A DNA stretch of 5,773 nt from Halomonas sp. (GTDB lineage: Bacteria > Pseudomonadota > Gammaproteobacteria > Pseudomonadales > Oleiphilaceae), in NCBI GenBank assembly GCA_007135745.1, contig SLIH01000413.1, forward strand, positions 1 through 5,773, read 5' to 3'. The position numbers and the translations under genes are program-made. Below the pieces are notes generated by a model, which had not been told where the DNA came from, did not search any database, and saw only the letters and a program-made list of their open reading frames with translations. Positions 5,140 through 5,773 of this stretch are shown in pieces (positions within the stretch are counted from its first letter, which is position 1; each line of letters starts with the position of its first letter).

Positions 5140-5522
5140 GTGTCCTCCCAGTACCTGGCTTTCTCCGGAAACAGCTTCCGAACCCCGCCGCGCGGGTCGG
5201 CCTCGTCTCCCTTGTAGCGCGGGATCAGGTGGATATGCAAGTGGAAGATGGTCTGGCCGGCGGCTTCGCCGACGTTGATGCCGATGTTGAAGCCGTCGGG
5301 TTGGTGTTTTTCCTGGATGGTTTGGCGGGCGATGGTCAGGGCTTCGGTCAGGGCATGTTGTTCTTCGGGTGTGGCTTCGAACCAGTCCGCGACGTGGCGG
5401 CGGGGGATGATGAGGGCATGGCCGGGAGTGACGGGGTAGCGGTCCCAGAGGGTGAGGGCCAGCTCCGATTCGTGGAAGACGGATTTGGGGTCCGGGGGAC
5501 AAAAGGGGCAGGATGAACGCAT
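5136..5522 (-). CDS. HIT-family nucleotide hydrolase/transferase, first gene of the operon
   Basis: A complete 128-residue HIT (histidine triad) protein. It has an N-terminal C5-x2-C8 (CPFC), YPVTPGHALIIPRRHV (29-44), GFNIGINVGEAAGQT (77-91) and the catalytic H94-L-H96-I-H98 followed by LIPR. HIT proteins hydrolyse or transfer nucleoside monophosphates through a His intermediate; the Cys pair and H43 fit the zinc-binding subset. The tail (DPRGGVRKLFPEKARYW, about 109-125) resembles HIT domains found beside or fused to helicase/nuclease genes in mobile and defence contexts, rather than housekeeping HinT. It is the lead gene, with its stop overlapping the HNH start. ATG 5522 has no clear ribosome-binding site. 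A role in making or degrading a nucleotide signal or a nucleic acid end adduct is speculation. Confidence 0.9.
   Translation of the reverse strand: MRSSCPFCPPDPKSVFHESELALTLWDRYPVTPGHALIIPRRHVADWFEATPEEQHALTEALTIARQTIQEKHQPDGFNIGINVGEAAGQTIFHLHIHLIPRYKGDEADPRGGVRKLFPEKARYWEDT
5144..5149 (-). promoter_or_regulatory. Ribosome-binding site deciding a TTG start for the HNH gene
   Basis: Minus-strand GGGAGG, four bases before TTG 5139-5137, inside the last codons of the HIT gene. No ATG or GTG lies in the right frame near the conserved N-terminus, so this site supports the rare TTG start. Confidence 0.5.
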
Positions 5523-5570
5523 GGGGAGATGGTATCAGGACTGTTCTCAGTGGTGCTCGCTGCCACCGGC

Positions 5571-5590
5571 TCGGATTGGGTCGGATTGGG
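5571..5590. repeat. Tandem duplication of TCGGATTGGG
   Basis: Two perfect, immediately adjacent 10-base copies (5571-5580 and 5581-5590), about 50-70 bases upstream of the HIT start. Possible tandem operator or replication slippage product. Confidence 0.6.
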
Positions 5591-5654
5591 CCGCGGCTCG
5601 AAAATCGGCTTGTTCGGTGATAGATTTGTTTTTAGCCAACAGGTCTGGTTACCA

Positions 5655-5684
5655 AGCGATGAGCCGGGGTGGGAGCGATGAGCC
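5655..5684. repeat. 11-base direct repeat AGCGATGAGCC
   Basis: Perfect copies at 5655-5665 and 5674-5684, 19 bases apart, in the leader of the HIT operon. The spacing is roughly two helical turns, so a regulator dimer could bind both on one face; a mobile-element scar is an alternative. Confidence 0.55.
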
Positions 5685-5715
5685 AACATGAATTGCCGGG
5701 AGGGGCCTTCATTCT

Positions 5716-5751
5716 TCACGGTTCGGGCACTGTTGTCCGAGTGAACCGTGA
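5716..5751. repeat. 9-base inverted repeat with an 18-base loop
   Basis: TCACGGTTC (5716-5724) and GAACCGTGA (5743-5751) are perfect reverse complements. No T tract follows on either strand, so a simple rho-independent terminator is unlikely. Candidates are an operator, a structured RNA leader or the end of a mobile element. Confidence 0.5.
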
Positions 5752-5773
5752 GTCCTTCAGTACCGAGGACGAA

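Larger units (their letters stand above)
5523..5773. other. Gene-free leader with repeats upstream of the HIT-HNH-DUF429 operon
   Basis: About 250 bases hold no recognised gene. One minus-strand frame is open from the window edge through this region, but its peptide (for example NEGPSRQFMLAHRSHPG) matches no family I know, and it continues over the HIT gene in a different frame. The stretch contains an inverted repeat, an 11-base direct repeat and a tandem 10-base repeat, listed separately. I could not pick out a convincing promoter, although the operon promoter must lie here or further right. Confidence 0.5.

Noticed and set aside
5140..5502. N-terminal extension of the HNH frame to 5502, giving a 480-residue protein
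   Set aside because: The extra residues are Pro/Arg/His-rich, typical of a shadow frame over the HIT gene, which is clearly real. The start with a ribosome-binding site is TTG 5139.
5007..5516. Plus-strand 169-residue frame antisense to HIT/HNH
   Set aside because: Low-complexity Gly/Val/Asp-rich translation, wholly opposite two well-supported genes.
5348..5719. Minus-strand frame starting MKNEGPSRQF
   Set aside because: Its C-terminal half is a shadow of the HIT gene; the N-terminal half matches no family and lacks a clear ribosome-binding site. The stretch is described as gene-free leader instead.
1..5773. CRISPR array, tRNA, rRNA or complete insertion sequence
   Set aside because: No regularly spaced longer repeats, no cloverleaf-like segments and no transposase motifs were seen on either strand.

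Overview
This is a compact, GC-rich bacterial accessory region made almost entirely of nuclease, nucleotide-metabolism and toxin-antitoxin genes. No housekeeping gene or RNA gene is visible. High GC, proteobacterial-looking codon use and family types, very short or overlapping gene junctions and several degraded genes suggest a defence island on the chromosome of a proteobacterium, probably a gammaproteobacterium. The taxonomic placement is inference.

Layout, left to right. (1) 1-41, minus: the first codons of a gene beginning MPQKFFVGVTDSR, the kind of N-terminus seen on some HNH-type putative restriction endonucleases; it runs off the left edge. (2) 111-509, minus: a MazG-like nucleotide pyrophosphohydrolase broken by one in-frame TAG between the two halves of its metal-binding motif. 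(3) 590-1516, plus: a complete HNH endonuclease with an N-terminal domain that may be a modified-base reader, followed by a possible terminator. (4) 3032-1655, minus: a three-gene toxin-antitoxin-chaperone (TAC) module. It has an MqsR-like mRNA interferase, an MqsA-like zinc-finger/HTH antitoxin with about 50 extra C-terminal residues, and a solitary SecB-like chaperone. (5) 3213-3025, minus: a 62-codon remnant of the N-terminus of another HNH-type restriction endonuclease, whose stop overlaps the toxin start. (6) 5522-3296, minus: a tightly coupled operon of a HIT-domain protein, an HNH nuclease starting at TTG, and a DUF429 RNase H-fold protein. Both junctions are 4-base overlaps (TTGA, ATGA). 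(7) 5523-5773: about 250 bases without a recognised gene, holding several short repeats.

Working model. The TAC module should be an addiction unit in which the SecB-like protein protects the antitoxin from degradation, so that the toxin stays neutralised only while the chaperone is present. A near-consensus promoter overlapping the toxin start codon could supply antitoxin and chaperone without toxin. The HIT-HNH-DUF429 operon looks like a three-component nuclease system; I cannot match it to a named defence system, and it is the best candidate here for something undescribed. The remaining HNH genes and the MazG-like gene fit an island of restriction-type and nucleotide-sanitising functions in which some parts are decaying.
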